Of a DNA stretch of 64,000 nucleotides, positions 9,496 to 17,824 are shown piece by piece (positions within the stretch are counted from its first letter, which is position 1; each line of letters begins with the position of its first letter). The stretch is from Cupriavidus consociatus. GTDB lineage: Bacteria; Pseudomonadota; Gammaproteobacteria; Burkholderiales; Burkholderiaceae. Position numbers and translations under genes: made by a program. Below the pieces are notes generated by a model, which did no database searches, was not told where the DNA came from, and saw nothing but the letters and a program-made list of their open reading frames with translations. Where the stretch lies: NCBI RefSeq assembly GCF_017814975.1, contig NZ_JAGIQA010000002.1, positions 248,001 through 312,000 on the forward strand, given 5' to 3'.

Positions 9496-10641
9496 ATGCA
9501 AGACATCTACATCCATGGCGGCGCGATGACGCCGTTCGGCCGCCACCCCGGCGTGCTGGCACCGGAACTGGCGCAACAGGCCATTCTCAAGGCGCTGGCC
9601 GACGCCGACGTGCCGGCCAGCCGCATCCAGGCGGTGTATTGCGCCAATGTGCTGGGCGGCATGATCCTCGGCCAGCTGATCGTGCGCGACCTGGGGCTGA
9701 AGGGCATCCCGGTCTACAACATCGAAAACGCCTGCGCCAGCGGTGCCACCGGCGTGCACCTGGCGCGGCACGCGCTGCTCGCCGGGCAATATGACACCGT
9801 GCTGGTGTTCGGCATCGAGCAACTCACCGCGCTTGGCGGCGGCACCATCCCGCTGCAGCGCAACGACCACAAGACGGACCTCTATGCCAAGGCCGGCATG
9901 GTGCTGCCCGCGGTGTATGCGATGCGCGGCACGCGCTTCCTGCACGAGCGCGACGCGTCGCCCGCCGACCTGGCGGAAGTGGCGGTCAAGAACCGCTACA
10001 ACGGCTCGCTCAACCCGTATGCGCAGCAGCGCAAGGCCACCACGGTGGAAGAAGTGCTGGGCTCGCGCATGATCGCCGACCCGCTGACGCTGCTGCAGTG
10101 CTGCCCGTCGCAGGTCGACGGCGCCGCCGCGGTGGTGCTGAGCACGCGCCGCCCGGTGCAGGCGCGCCCGGTCAAGGTGCTGTCGTCGGTGGTAGTGTCG
10201 GGCCTGCGCGAAGAGGCCGACGACGACATCCTTGACGCCGAAATCACCGCGCGCGCCGCGCGGCAGGCGTATGAACAGGCAGGGCTGGGGCCGCGCGATG
10301 TCGACGTGGTCGAGCTGCACGACGCCTTCACCATCGCCGAACTGCTTTACTACGAAGCGCTGGGGCTCGCCGAGTCCGGCGAAGCGGTATCGCTGCTGAA
10401 GTCCGGCGCGACCCGGCTGGGCGGCCGCGTGCCGGTCAACCCTAGCGGCGGCCTGCTGGCCAAGGGCCACCCGCTGGGCGCCACCGGCGTGGCGCAAATG
10501 GTCGAAATCCTGTGGCACCTGCAAGGGCGCGCCGGCGAGCGCCAGGTCGACAACGCCCGCGTCGGCCTGACGCAATGCACCGGCGGCGGCATCGCGGGGG
10601 TTGACCACGCCGCTTCGTCGGTCCACCTGCTGGGAGTCTGA
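9496..10641 (+). CDS. Thiolase family protein, SCP2-like
   Basis: Thiolase-fold enzyme of 381 residues. The nucleophile Cys80 sits in ENACASG, His275 in ELHDAF, His325 in GHPLGATG and a C-terminal Cys361 in QCTGGG. All catalytic positions of a degradative thiolase are thus retained, unlike steroid side-chain aldolases of the same fold, which have lost some. With the DUF35 partner it probably cleaves a 3-ketoacyl-CoA at the end of a beta-oxidation-like route. A GGAAAGGGAAAG ribosome site precedes the start. Confidence 0.88.
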   Translation: MQDIYIHGGAMTPFGRHPGVLAPELAQQAILKALADADVPASRIQAVYCANVLGGMILGQLIVRDLGLKGIPVYNIENACASGATGVHLARHALLAGQYDTVLVFGIEQLTALGGGTIPLQRNDHKTDLYAKAGMVLPAVYAMRGTRFLHERDASPADLAEVAVKNRYNGSLNPYAQQRKATTVEEVLGSRMIADPLTLLQCCPSQVDGAAAVVLSTRRPVQARPVKVLSSVVVSGLREEADDDILDAEITARAARQAYEQAGLGPRDVDVVELHDAFTIAELLYYEALGLAESGEAVSLLKSGATRLGGRVPVNPSGGLLAKGHPLGATGVAQMVEILWHLQGRAGERQVDNARVGLTQCTGGGIAGVDHAASSVHLLGV

Positions 10642-10642
10642 G

Positions 10643-11407
10643 ATGAGTACGCAACGATTCGATCCCACGCACGTGGCCGTGGTCACGGGCGCCGCGCGCG
10701 GCATCGGCCTGGGCATCGCCACGCAACTGGCGCGGCAAGGACTGACCGTGGCACTGCTGGACCGCGATGGCGGTGCGCTGGACGAGGCCGTCGGCACGCT
10801 CGCCGCCGCAGGGCTGCATGCCTTCGGCGCCACCGCCGACCTGACCGATTCCGCCGCGGTCAACGACGCCTTTGCGCAAGTCGCGGCACGCGCCGGCCGT
10901 GTCGACTATCTGGTCAACAACGCGGGAGCCGTGCGCGACATGCGCTTCCTGAAGATGACCGACGACGACTGGGACCTGGTCATCGATACCAACCTGCGCT
11001 CGCAGTTCCTGTGCTGCCGCGCGGCGCTGCCCGGCATGGTCGAGCGTGGCTACGGGCGCGTGGTCAATATCTCGTCGCGGGCCTGGCTGGGGGGCTTCGG
11101 GCAGGCCAACTACTCCGCGGCCAAGGGTGGCGTGGTCAGCCTGACGCGCTCGCTGGCGATCGAGTTCGCCGGCAAGGGCATCACCGTCAACGCGGTCGCG
11201 CCCGGCATCGTCGATACCCCGCTGTTCCGCGGCTTTGCGCCGGAGGTGCAGGCGCGGCTGCAGAAGTCGGTGCCGGTGCAGCGTATCGGCACCGCCGACG
11301 ATATCGCCAATGCGGTCAGCTTCTTCCTCGATCCGCAGTCGTCATACGTAACGGGCCAGACGCTCTACGTCTGCGGCGGGCGCAGCCTGTCGTCGCCCAG
11401 CGTGTAA
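10643..11407 (+). CDS. SDR family oxidoreductase, probable 3-hydroxyacyl-CoA dehydrogenase step
   Basis: Classical SDR of 254 residues: TGAARGIG at 15-22, NNAG near 92-95 and YSAAK at Tyr157/Lys161. The C-terminal VTGQTLYVCGG is typical of FabG-like enzymes. The ATG lies one base after the thiolase stop, so the genes are coupled. Between an enoyl-CoA hydratase and a thiolase, the natural role is oxidation of a 3-hydroxyacyl-CoA with NAD(P)+. That role is inferred from position. Confidence 0.88.
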   Translation: MSTQRFDPTHVAVVTGAARGIGLGIATQLARQGLTVALLDRDGGALDEAVGTLAAAGLHAFGATADLTDSAAVNDAFAQVAARAGRVDYLVNNAGAVRDMRFLKMTDDDWDLVIDTNLRSQFLCCRAALPGMVERGYGRVVNISSRAWLGGFGQANYSAAKGGVVSLTRSLAIEFAGKGITVNAVAPGIVDTPLFRGFAPEVQARLQKSVPVQRIGTADDIANAVSFFLDPQSSYVTGQTLYVCGGRSLSSPSV

Positions 11408-11416
11408 GGAGTCGCC

Positions 11417-12220
11417 ATGACCATCCAACGCCACATCGAAGGCGCGGTCGCGGTGCTGACCATCGACCGGCCCGACGCGCTCAATGCGCTCGACGTGACC
11501 ACGCTGCGCGAACTGCGCGCGCACCTGGCCGAGGTGCGCGACCGCGACGACCTGCGCGTCGCGGTGCTGACCGGCGCCGGCACTCGCGCCTTCTGCGCCG
11601 GCGCGGACCTGAAAGGCACGCGCACTTCGACCGCCACCTACCCCGAGGCGCTGTTCCGCGCGCCGGAGCAGGCGGCGGACCTGGGGCTCTATATCCGGCT
11701 GATGGACCTGAGCGACCTCGGCCTCGGCAAGCCGCTGGTCGCGGCGGTCAACGGACACTGCCTCGGCGCGGGGCTGGAGATCGCGCTGCAGTGCGACTTG
11801 CGGATTGCGTCGACGCAGGCCACCTTCGGCCTGCCCGAAGTCGCGGTCGGCTCGATTCCCGCGGTATCCGGCCTGCACCGGCTGCTCAAGGCCGTGCCCG
11901 CGGCGCATGCGATGCAGATGGTGCTCACCGGCGAACGGATCGATGCCGCGCACGCCGCGCGCATCGGCCTGGTCACCGAGACGATGGCGCCCGATGCCTT
12001 GCTCGACCGCGCGCTGGCGCTGGCCGCACGCATCGCCGCCAACGCGCCGCTGGCGGTACAGGCGGTCAAGAAGCTGTCGCGGCAAACCAGCCACCTCAGC
12101 GAAGCCGACGCGCAGCAGCTCACCGAACTCTACTGGGGCGTGCTGCGCGACACCGCCGACCGCGTTGAAGGCCGCCAGGCCTTCGCCGAAAAGCGGCAGC
12201 CCCACTACACGGGCCGCTGA
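11417..12220 (+). CDS. Enoyl-CoA hydratase/isomerase family protein
   Basis: Crotonase-fold protein of 267 residues. The oxyanion-hole segments are AFCAGADLKG and GHCLGAGLE. Both catalytic Glu positions of true hydratases are present: Glu121 in GAGLEIAL and Glu141 in FGLPEVAVG. It is therefore expected to hydrate a 2-enoyl-CoA. It lies nine bases after the SDR with an AAGGAG ribosome site. The acyl substrate is unknown. Confidence 0.88.
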   Translation: MTIQRHIEGAVAVLTIDRPDALNALDVTTLRELRAHLAEVRDRDDLRVAVLTGAGTRAFCAGADLKGTRTSTATYPEALFRAPEQAADLGLYIRLMDLSDLGLGKPLVAAVNGHCLGAGLEIALQCDLRIASTQATFGLPEVAVGSIPAVSGLHRLLKAVPAAHAMQMVLTGERIDAAHAARIGLVTETMAPDALLDRALALAARIAANAPLAVQAVKKLSRQTSHLSEADAQQLTELYWGVLRDTADRVEGRQAFAEKRQPHYTGR

Positions 12221-12252
12221 GCGGCCCGACCAGAACCACGCAGGAGACAACC

Positions 12253-13236
12253 ATGGCAGGAATCCTTCGAATCATGCGCGCCGCAATGGCCGGCGTGCTG
12301 TCGGTCACGGCGCTGAGTGCGGCGGCACAGGCGCCCTACCCCACGCAGAAGCCGATCACGCTGGTCGTGCCGTTCGCCCCGGGCGGCGGCAACGACATCC
12401 TGGCACGCGCCATCGCGCCCAAGATGGGCCAGCTGCTGGGCCAGACCATCGTGATCGAGAACAAGCCCGGCGCCGGCGGCAACCTGGGCGCCGACTACGT
12501 CGCGCATGCCGCGCCGGACGGCTACACGCTGGTGATCGCGTCGAGCCAGATCACGATGAACCCCTTCCTCGGCATGAAGGTCCCGTTCCAGGTCGAGCGC
12601 GACTTCGAGCCGGTCGGGCGCATCGCGTCGGTACCGATCATGCTGGTTGCCAATCCCGACCAGCCCTTCCGCACGCTGCAGGAATTCATCCAGTACACCC
12701 GCGCCAACCCGGGCAAGCTCAGCTACAGCAGCCCGGGGCCCGGCACGCCGCAGCACCTGGCGGGAGAAGTCTTCGCCAGGCTGAACAAGACCGAGCTGCT
12801 GCACGTGCCCTACCGCGGCACCGGCCCGTCGATCGCCGACCTGATGGGCGGCCAGGTGCAGATCTCGTTCGCCACCTTTGCTTCGTCGATCCAGTTCGTG
12901 CGCGCCGGCAAGCTGCGCGCGCTCGGCATCGCCGGCAAGAAGCGCAGCGCGCTGATGCCCGACCTGCCGACCTTTGCCGAAGCCGGCATCGTCGGCTACG
13001 ACGCGGAACTCTGGTACAGCCTGCTGGCGCCGGCGCGCACGCCCAAGGCCGTGGTCGACAAGGTCAACGCCGCGCTGGTGGCGGCGCTGAAGTCGCCCGA
13101 CGTTGCCGGGCAGCTGGCAAAGCAGGGCTTCGAGCCGCAAGCCTCCACGCCGGACGAACTGAAGGCGTATATCGGCAAGGAAATGTCGCGCTGGCAGCGT
13201 GTGATCCAGGACAACAACATCAAGGTGGCGCTGTGA
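12253..13236 (+). CDS. Bug family tripartite tricarboxylate transporter receptor
   Basis: Periplasmic solute receptor of 327 residues with an N-terminal signal peptide (cleavage near AQA, residues 25-27). Bug features are clear: PYPTQKPITLVVPFAPGGG, IENKPGAGGNLG, HVPYRGTGPSIADLMGGQV and the C-terminal LLAPARTPK. Bug proteins bind carboxylates or aromatic acids for TctAB-type transporters. No TctA or TctB gene is in the window, as is common for Bug genes in this group. Its place inside the operon suggests it binds the operon's substrate. Confidence 0.9.
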   Translation: MAGILRIMRAAMAGVLSVTALSAAAQAPYPTQKPITLVVPFAPGGGNDILARAIAPKMGQLLGQTIVIENKPGAGGNLGADYVAHAAPDGYTLVIASSQITMNPFLGMKVPFQVERDFEPVGRIASVPIMLVANPDQPFRTLQEFIQYTRANPGKLSYSSPGPGTPQHLAGEVFARLNKTELLHVPYRGTGPSIADLMGGQVQISFATFASSIQFVRAGKLRALGIAGKKRSALMPDLPTFAEAGIVGYDAELWYSLLAPARTPKAVVDKVNAALVAALKSPDVAGQLAKQGFEPQASTPDELKAYIGKEMSRWQRVIQDNNIKVAL

Positions 13237-13676
13237 ACGCGCCCGCCGCTCTCGTCGATCTCATCGATCGCGCCATGCCGCCGCCCGCCGACAACCCGCT
13301 GCTGGACTACCTTGGCATCCGCCTGGCCAGCGTTGGCGACGGCCGCTGCGCCTTCGAGCTCGACATCGAGCCGCGCCACCTGAACCGGCAGGGCAGCGTG
13401 CAGGGCGGCGTGATCGCCACGCTGCTCGACGCCGCGTGCGGCTACGCCGGCCTGCCGACCGGTCCCGACGGCGCCCTCGGCCACGCCGTGACGGTGATGC
13501 TGGCCATCAGCTACCTCAGCAAGGCGAGCGCGGGCCGGCTGCGCGCCACCGCCACGGTGAGCCGCGCCGGCAAGAGCCTGTACTTTGCCTCGGCCGAACT
13601 GGCCACCGATGCCGGCGTGCTGGTCGCCACCGCGCAGGGCACCTTCAAACGATCCCGCATTCTTCCGGAGAGCTGA
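13233..13676 (+). CDS. PaaI-type hotdog thioesterase
   Basis: Hotdog-fold protein of 147 residues. The segment HLNRQGSVQGGVIATLLDAA (about 50-69) matches the PaaI/YdiI thioesterase motif, in which the Asp near the helix end is catalytic. It should hydrolyse an acyl-CoA, possibly to release CoA from dead-end intermediates. The start is GTG 13233, overlapping the Bug stop (GTGA), so translation is coupled. Confidence 0.82.
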   Translation: MNAPAALVDLIDRAMPPPADNPLLDYLGIRLASVGDGRCAFELDIEPRHLNRQGSVQGGVIATLLDAACGYAGLPTGPDGALGHAVTVMLAISYLSKASAGRLRATATVSRAGKSLYFASAELATDAGVLVATAQGTFKRSRILPES

Positions 13677-13677
13677 C

Positions 13678-14910
13678 ATGCTGCGCGACGCACTGGACGG
13701 CCTGACCGTCATCGACTTCACCCAGATCGGCGCCGGTCCGACCTGTACCATGCTGCTGGCCGACATGGGCGCCAGGGTCATCAAGGTAGAGCCGCCCGGC
13801 GGCGAACTGGGCCGCGGGCTCGGCCCCGGCTGGCTGGGCGACGACAGCGCGCTGTTCCACGGCTTCAACCGCAACAAGCTGGGCGTGGCGCTGGATCTGA
13901 AATCCCCCGAGGGACTCGCGGTGGCGCGCCGGATGGCGACGGAAGCCGACATCGTGGTGGAAAGCATGCGTCCCGGCGTGATGGAGCGCCTCGGGCTGGG
14001 CCATGCCGAGCTGTCGGCGCTGAACCCGTCGCTGGTCTACTGTTCGATCTCGGCTTATGGCCAGGATGGCCCATATGCCGCCCGCGCCGGCGTCGACGGC
14101 ATCATCCAGGCCGATTCCGGGCTGATGAGCCTGATCGGCCTGCCCGACGGCGAGCCGTGCAAGGTGCAGGCGCCGGTGGTCGACGTGATGACCGGCTATG
14201 TCGCCTGCGTGGGCATCCTGGGCAAGCTGGCGCAACGGGCGCGCGACGGCCAGGGCGGGCACCTCGACGTGAGCCTGCTCAACGCCGCGCTGGCGCTGCA
14301 GCAATCGTCGCTCACCAGCTATTGCGCCGACGGGCAGCTGCCGGAACGCGCCGGCAGCGCCGCCCCCTACTCGGCGCCCAACCAGGCCTTCCGCACCGCG
14401 GACGGATGGATCATGGTCGCCGCCTACATGCCCGAGCGCTGGCGCCGGCTGTGCGATGTGCTGGGCCTGCCGGCGCTCGCCGACGATCCGCGCTTCGCCA
14501 CTTCGCCGCTGCGCGTGGCCAACCGCGGCGCAATGGTCGAGGCACTGACCAGCGTGTTCGTGACCCGCTCCACCGACGCGTGGCTGGCGGTGCTGCAGGA
14601 CGCCGACATCCTGTGCGCACGCGTGGCCACCTATGAAGACCTGATGGCGCACCCGCAGGTGGCGGCCAACCGCATGGTACAGCGCATCCAACACGAAACG
14701 CTGGGGGAGGTCCGCATGCCAGGCTTCCCGATCAACAGCGCGCAGGAAAACGCGCTGCCGGCGCGGCCGGCGCCGGCATGCGGGCAGCACACGCAGGCGG
14801 TGCTCGCGGAACTTGGCTTCAGCGCGGCACAGATCGCTGCCTTGCAGGCGCGCGGCGCGGTCCATTGTGCCGACGCGGTCGAGGCACCGCTCACGGCAAC
14901 GGCATCATGA
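13678..14910 (+). CDS. Family III CoA-transferase (CaiB/BaiF type)
   Basis: CoA-transferase of 410 residues. LTVIDFTQIGAGPTCT and VIKVEPPGG near the N-terminus and YCSISAYGQDGP are family signatures, and the catalytic Asp is expected at Asp140 (RAGVDG). It would activate the substrate by moving CoA from a donor acyl-CoA, taking the place of an ATP-dependent ligase in this operon. It starts two bases after the thioesterase stop with a GGAGAG ribosome site. Donor and acceptor acids are unknown. Confidence 0.9.
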   Translation: MLRDALDGLTVIDFTQIGAGPTCTMLLADMGARVIKVEPPGGELGRGLGPGWLGDDSALFHGFNRNKLGVALDLKSPEGLAVARRMATEADIVVESMRPGVMERLGLGHAELSALNPSLVYCSISAYGQDGPYAARAGVDGIIQADSGLMSLIGLPDGEPCKVQAPVVDVMTGYVACVGILGKLAQRARDGQGGHLDVSLLNAALALQQSSLTSYCADGQLPERAGSAAPYSAPNQAFRTADGWIMVAAYMPERWRRLCDVLGLPALADDPRFATSPLRVANRGAMVEALTSVFVTRSTDAWLAVLQDADILCARVATYEDLMAHPQVAANRMVQRIQHETLGEVRMPGFPINSAQENALPARPAPACGQHTQAVLAELGFSAAQIAALQARGAVHCADAVEAPLTATAS

Positions 14911-15587
14911 ACCGCGCCGACATCATCGCCGCGCTCCACGCCCGCCGCAGCGTGCGCGGCTTTCTCGATACGCCGGTGCCGCGCGAGACGGTGGCGGCGA
15001 TCCTGGCCGACGCGGCGCGCAGCCCGAGCGCGTCGAACACGCAGCCATGGCGTGTCCATGCCTGCGCCGGCGCCGTGCGCGACCGGCTCAGCGATGCCCT
15101 GCTGGCGCTGCACGACAGCGGCGGCGACGGCCATTGCGAGGAATACGTCTACTACCCGCCCGCGTGGCGCGAGCCCTACCTGGCGCGCCGCCGCACGCTG
15201 GGCAAGGCGCTGTACGGCCTGCTCGGCATCCCGCGCGGCGACGCCGCCGGCATGGCGCGGCAGTATGCGCGCAACTACGCCTTCTTCGGCGCGCCGGTAG
15301 GGCTGTTCTTCACCATCGAACGCCGGCACGGACAGGCAGCGTGGCTGGATCTCGGCATGTTCCTGCATGCGGTGATGATGGCGGCGCTGGGGCACGGCGT
15401 GGAGACCTGCGCGCAGCAAGCGTTCGCGCGCTACCACCGGGTCATCCGCGCGCAGCTTGCCATTCCCGACAGCGAAATCGTGGTGTGCGGCATGTCGCTC
15501 GGCTATGCCGATCCCGCCGAGCCGGCCAACGGGCTGCGCACCACGCGCGAGCCGGTGGAGGCATTTGCCCGCTTCGCCGGATGGTAA
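14907..15587 (+). CDS. Nitroreductase family flavoprotein
   Basis: FMN-dependent nitroreductase-fold protein of 226 residues. The N-terminal HARRSVRGFLDTPVP and SPSASNTQPW are the flavin-binding signatures, and GMSLGYAD near the C-terminus is also conserved. It overlaps the CoA-transferase stop (ATGA), so it belongs to the operon. The operon lacks an acyl-CoA dehydrogenase; this flavoprotein could supply a redox step, but that is conjecture. The family also includes quinone and nitroarene reductases. Confidence 0.85.
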   Translation: MNRADIIAALHARRSVRGFLDTPVPRETVAAILADAARSPSASNTQPWRVHACAGAVRDRLSDALLALHDSGGDGHCEEYVYYPPAWREPYLARRRTLGKALYGLLGIPRGDAAGMARQYARNYAFFGAPVGLFFTIERRHGQAAWLDLGMFLHAVMMAALGHGVETCAQQAFARYHRVIRAQLAIPDSEIVVCGMSLGYADPAEPANGLRTTREPVEAFARFAGW

Positions 15588-15617
15588 GCGGCGCGCGCCG
15601 CGCTGGTGTTCAGGAAA

Positions 15618-16514
15618 CTAACCCTGCGTCTCGCACTGCGCCAGCAGCCATTCGCGGAACACCGCCATGCTGGCACTTTCCTTGCGGTCCGCCGGCGTCA
15701 GCAGGTAGTAGGTGAAATCGCCCATGTCGACGGCCTGGCGGAATGGCGCGACCAGCCGCCCGGCTTCCAGGTCGGCCGCGACCAGGAAGCGCTGGGCGAT
15801 GGCGAAGCCCTGCCCTTCCATTGCCGCCGCGTATGCCATGGCGGAGCTCTGGAAGGTCATGCCGCTGCGCGCATCGACCTGCGCGTCGGCGCGCGCCGCC
15901 TTCAGCCAGTGCGCCCAGTCGTCCGGACGCGCGATCGAATGCAGCAGCGTCTGGTGCTGCAGGTCGGCAGGCTTCTTCACCTTCGGGCTGCCGGCGGCAA
16001 CACCGGGGCTGCAGACCGGCACCAGGATGTTGGACACCAGCCGGTAGGTATTCACGCCGCTCCACTTGCCGTCGCCAAGGCGGATCGCGCCGTCGATGTC
16101 TTCCTTGCGGAAATCGACCGGATCCAGCGACGCGGTCAACAGCACCTCGATGCCGGGATTTGCCGCATGGAAGCTGGACAGCCGCGGGATCAGCCAGCGC
16201 ATGGCGAAGGTGGTATAGGCGCGCACCTTGAGCTGCTTGCGCCGGGCCCGCTTGCTGAGCCGCCGCGTCGCCTCCCGCAGGTCGTCCATGGCCCGGGTCA
16301 CCGCGCGGTAGTAATCCTCGCCGGTACGGGTCAGGGAGATCTGCCGGTGGCCGCGATGCAGCAGCTGCACGCCCAGTCCTTCTTCCAGCGCGCGGATCTG
16401 GCGGCTGACGGCGCCCGGCGTCACGTGCAGCTCTTCCGCGGCGGTGGTGATGCTCAGGTGCCGGGCCGCCGCTTCAAAGGCGCGCAGGGCGTTCAGGGGA
16501 GGCAGTTTGTCCAT
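15618..16514 (-). CDS. LysR family transcriptional regulator, GcvA-like
   Basis: LysR regulator of 298 residues. It starts MDKLPPLNALRAFEAAARHL, the typical GcvA-group opening, with the helix-turn-helix EELHVTPGAVSRQIRALEE. ATG 16514 is chosen over an in-frame codon 12 residues upstream because it gives the standard N-terminus. It is divergent from the SDR at 16706 across a region with two palindromes, so that SDR is its likely target. It is convergent with the nitroreductase gene. Confidence 0.9.
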   Translation of the reverse strand: MDKLPPLNALRAFEAAARHLSITTAAEELHVTPGAVSRQIRALEEGLGVQLLHRGHRQISLTRTGEDYYRAVTRAMDDLREATRRLSKRARRKQLKVRAYTTFAMRWLIPRLSSFHAANPGIEVLLTASLDPVDFRKEDIDGAIRLGDGKWSGVNTYRLVSNILVPVCSPGVAAGSPKVKKPADLQHQTLLHSIARPDDWAHWLKAARADAQVDARSGMTFQSSAMAYAAAMEGQGFAIAQRFLVAADLEAGRLVAPFRQAVDMGDFTYYLLTPADRKESASMAVFREWLLAQCETQG

Positions 16515-16571
16515 GCCGGCGAGTCTGCCACACGCTTGAGAAATGCTCAATCGATAGCACGCGCGTCTATT

Positions 16572-16605
16572 GACAACTTTTGGTTGTCTTTATATCGCAA
16601 TTGCG
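16572..16605. promoter_or_regulatory. Two palindromes between LysR and SDR genes
   Basis: GACAAC-ttttg-GTTGTC occupies 16572-16588, and CGCAATTGCG occupies 16596-16605. Both are perfect. They lie 58-91 bases upstream of the LysR start and about 100 bases upstream of the SDR start. The first contains a T-N11-A core and is a good candidate for the LysR recognition site. Confidence 0.55.
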
Positions 16606-16705
16606 CGGCCTAGTGTTGCGGAGCTTGCGCGCCTAAATTTGTCTCCGTGGCCCCCGCCATCAGACATCGCAGTCAAACCGAGCACTACGCCAAAGGAGAT
16701 TCACC

Positions 16706-17620
16706 ATGTCCGCCAACACCACCATCGCTGCCAACACCGCCGCCAACGCCGCCACTGCCGCCACTGCCGCCACTGCCGCCGGCAAGGTCTGGTTCATCAC
16801 CGGCGCCTCGCGCGGCTTCGGTATGGAACTGACCCGTGCCGCGCTGGCCCGCGGCGACCGTGTCGTCGCCACCGCGCGCCGCCCCGAAACGATCACCGAC
16901 GCCGTGGGCGCGCACGACAACCTGCTCGCCGTAGCGCTCGACGTTACCAGCGAGGCGCAGGCGATCGCCGCCGCCGAGGCCGCCGTGGCCCGCTTCGGCC
17001 GCATCGACGTGCTGGTCAACAACGCCGGCTACGGCCTGCTGGGCGCGGTGGAGGAAGCGTCGGCGCGCGAAGTCGAGCAGCAGTTCGCCACCAACGTCTT
17101 CGGCGTGCTGAACGTGACGCGCGCGGTGCTGCCGCAGATGCGCCGCCAGCGCAGCGGCCACGTCGTCAATATCTCTTCGATCGGCGGCTATGCGGCCTAT
17201 CCTGGCTGGGGTGTCTACGGCGCCACCAAGTTCGCGGTGGAAGGACTGACCGAAGCGCTCGACGCCGAGCTGGCGCCGCTGGGCGTGCGCGCCACCGTGG
17301 TCGAGCCGGGCTTCTTCCGCACCGACTTCCTCGATGCCAGCTCGCTGGTCCGCGTCGGCACCGAAATCGCCGAATACGCCGAAACCGTCGGCGCGATGCG
17401 CGGCCACATGGCATCCGCCAACCACCAGCAGCCCGGCGATCCGGCCAGGCTCGCCGTGGCGCTGCTCGCCCTTGCCGACAGCGACAACCCGCCGGTGCGC
17501 CTGCCGCTGGGCTCCGATACGGTGGCCCGCATCGCCGAGAAGAACCGCAAGGTGGAAAGCGAGCTGGCCGCATGGCATGCATTGGCGGTCTCGACCGATC
17601 AAGCCGACGGGCGCGCGTGA
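16706..17620 (+). CDS. SDR family oxidoreductase with Ala/Thr-rich N-terminus
   Basis: SDR of 304 residues: TGASRGFG at 32-39, NNAG near 111-114 and YGATK at Tyr171/Lys175. The GxxxGFG cofactor motif and C-terminal layout fit the group often annotated as oxidoreductases acting on retinol-like or hydroxy compounds. Residues 1-25 are a low-complexity Ala/Asn/Thr segment not expected in the fold, partly encoded by a 9-base tandem repeat. An AAAGGAGA ribosome site precedes the start. Probably controlled by the divergent LysR. Substrate unknown. Confidence 0.87.
   Translation: MSANTTIAANTAANAATAATAATAAGKVWFITGASRGFGMELTRAALARGDRVVATARRPETITDAVGAHDNLLAVALDVTSEAQAIAAAEAAVARFGRIDVLVNNAGYGLLGAVEEASAREVEQQFATNVFGVLNVTRAVLPQMRRQRSGHVVNISSIGGYAAYPGWGVYGATKFAVEGLTEALDAELAPLGVRATVVEPGFFRTDFLDASSLVRVGTEIAEYAETVGAMRGHMASANHQQPGDPARLAVALLALADSDNPPVRLPLGSDTVARIAEKNRKVESELAAWHALAVSTDQADGRA
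16748..16780 (+). repeat. In-frame 9-bp tandem repeat inside the SDR gene
   Basis: The unit GCCGCCACT occurs three times in a row, followed by GCCGCC, encoding Ala-Ala-Thr repeats. Because the unit is a multiple of three, copy-number change would alter length without a frameshift. Confidence 0.85.
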
Positions 17621-17824
17621 TCCTGTTGCAGCGCAGCAGTCCGCGTATTGCTGCGCTGCAGCCAGGCGGTGAAGCGAGTGCGGTCGGCCGGCCAAGCGCC
17701 GGCCGCACCACTTCACACCCTTGCCCGTATCAGGCTTTGTCACGATGCCGACACTGGCATATGTCGTTTCCGGCAAATTTAGCCAATAATGCCCTGACAG
17801 CCATTGCCGGACGAGAGAGCCACC

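Noticed and set aside
17804..17824. TTG start seven codons upstream of the EF-G-like ATG
   Set aside because: The ATG at 17825 has a purine-rich site at suitable spacing and gives the normal EF-G N-terminus.
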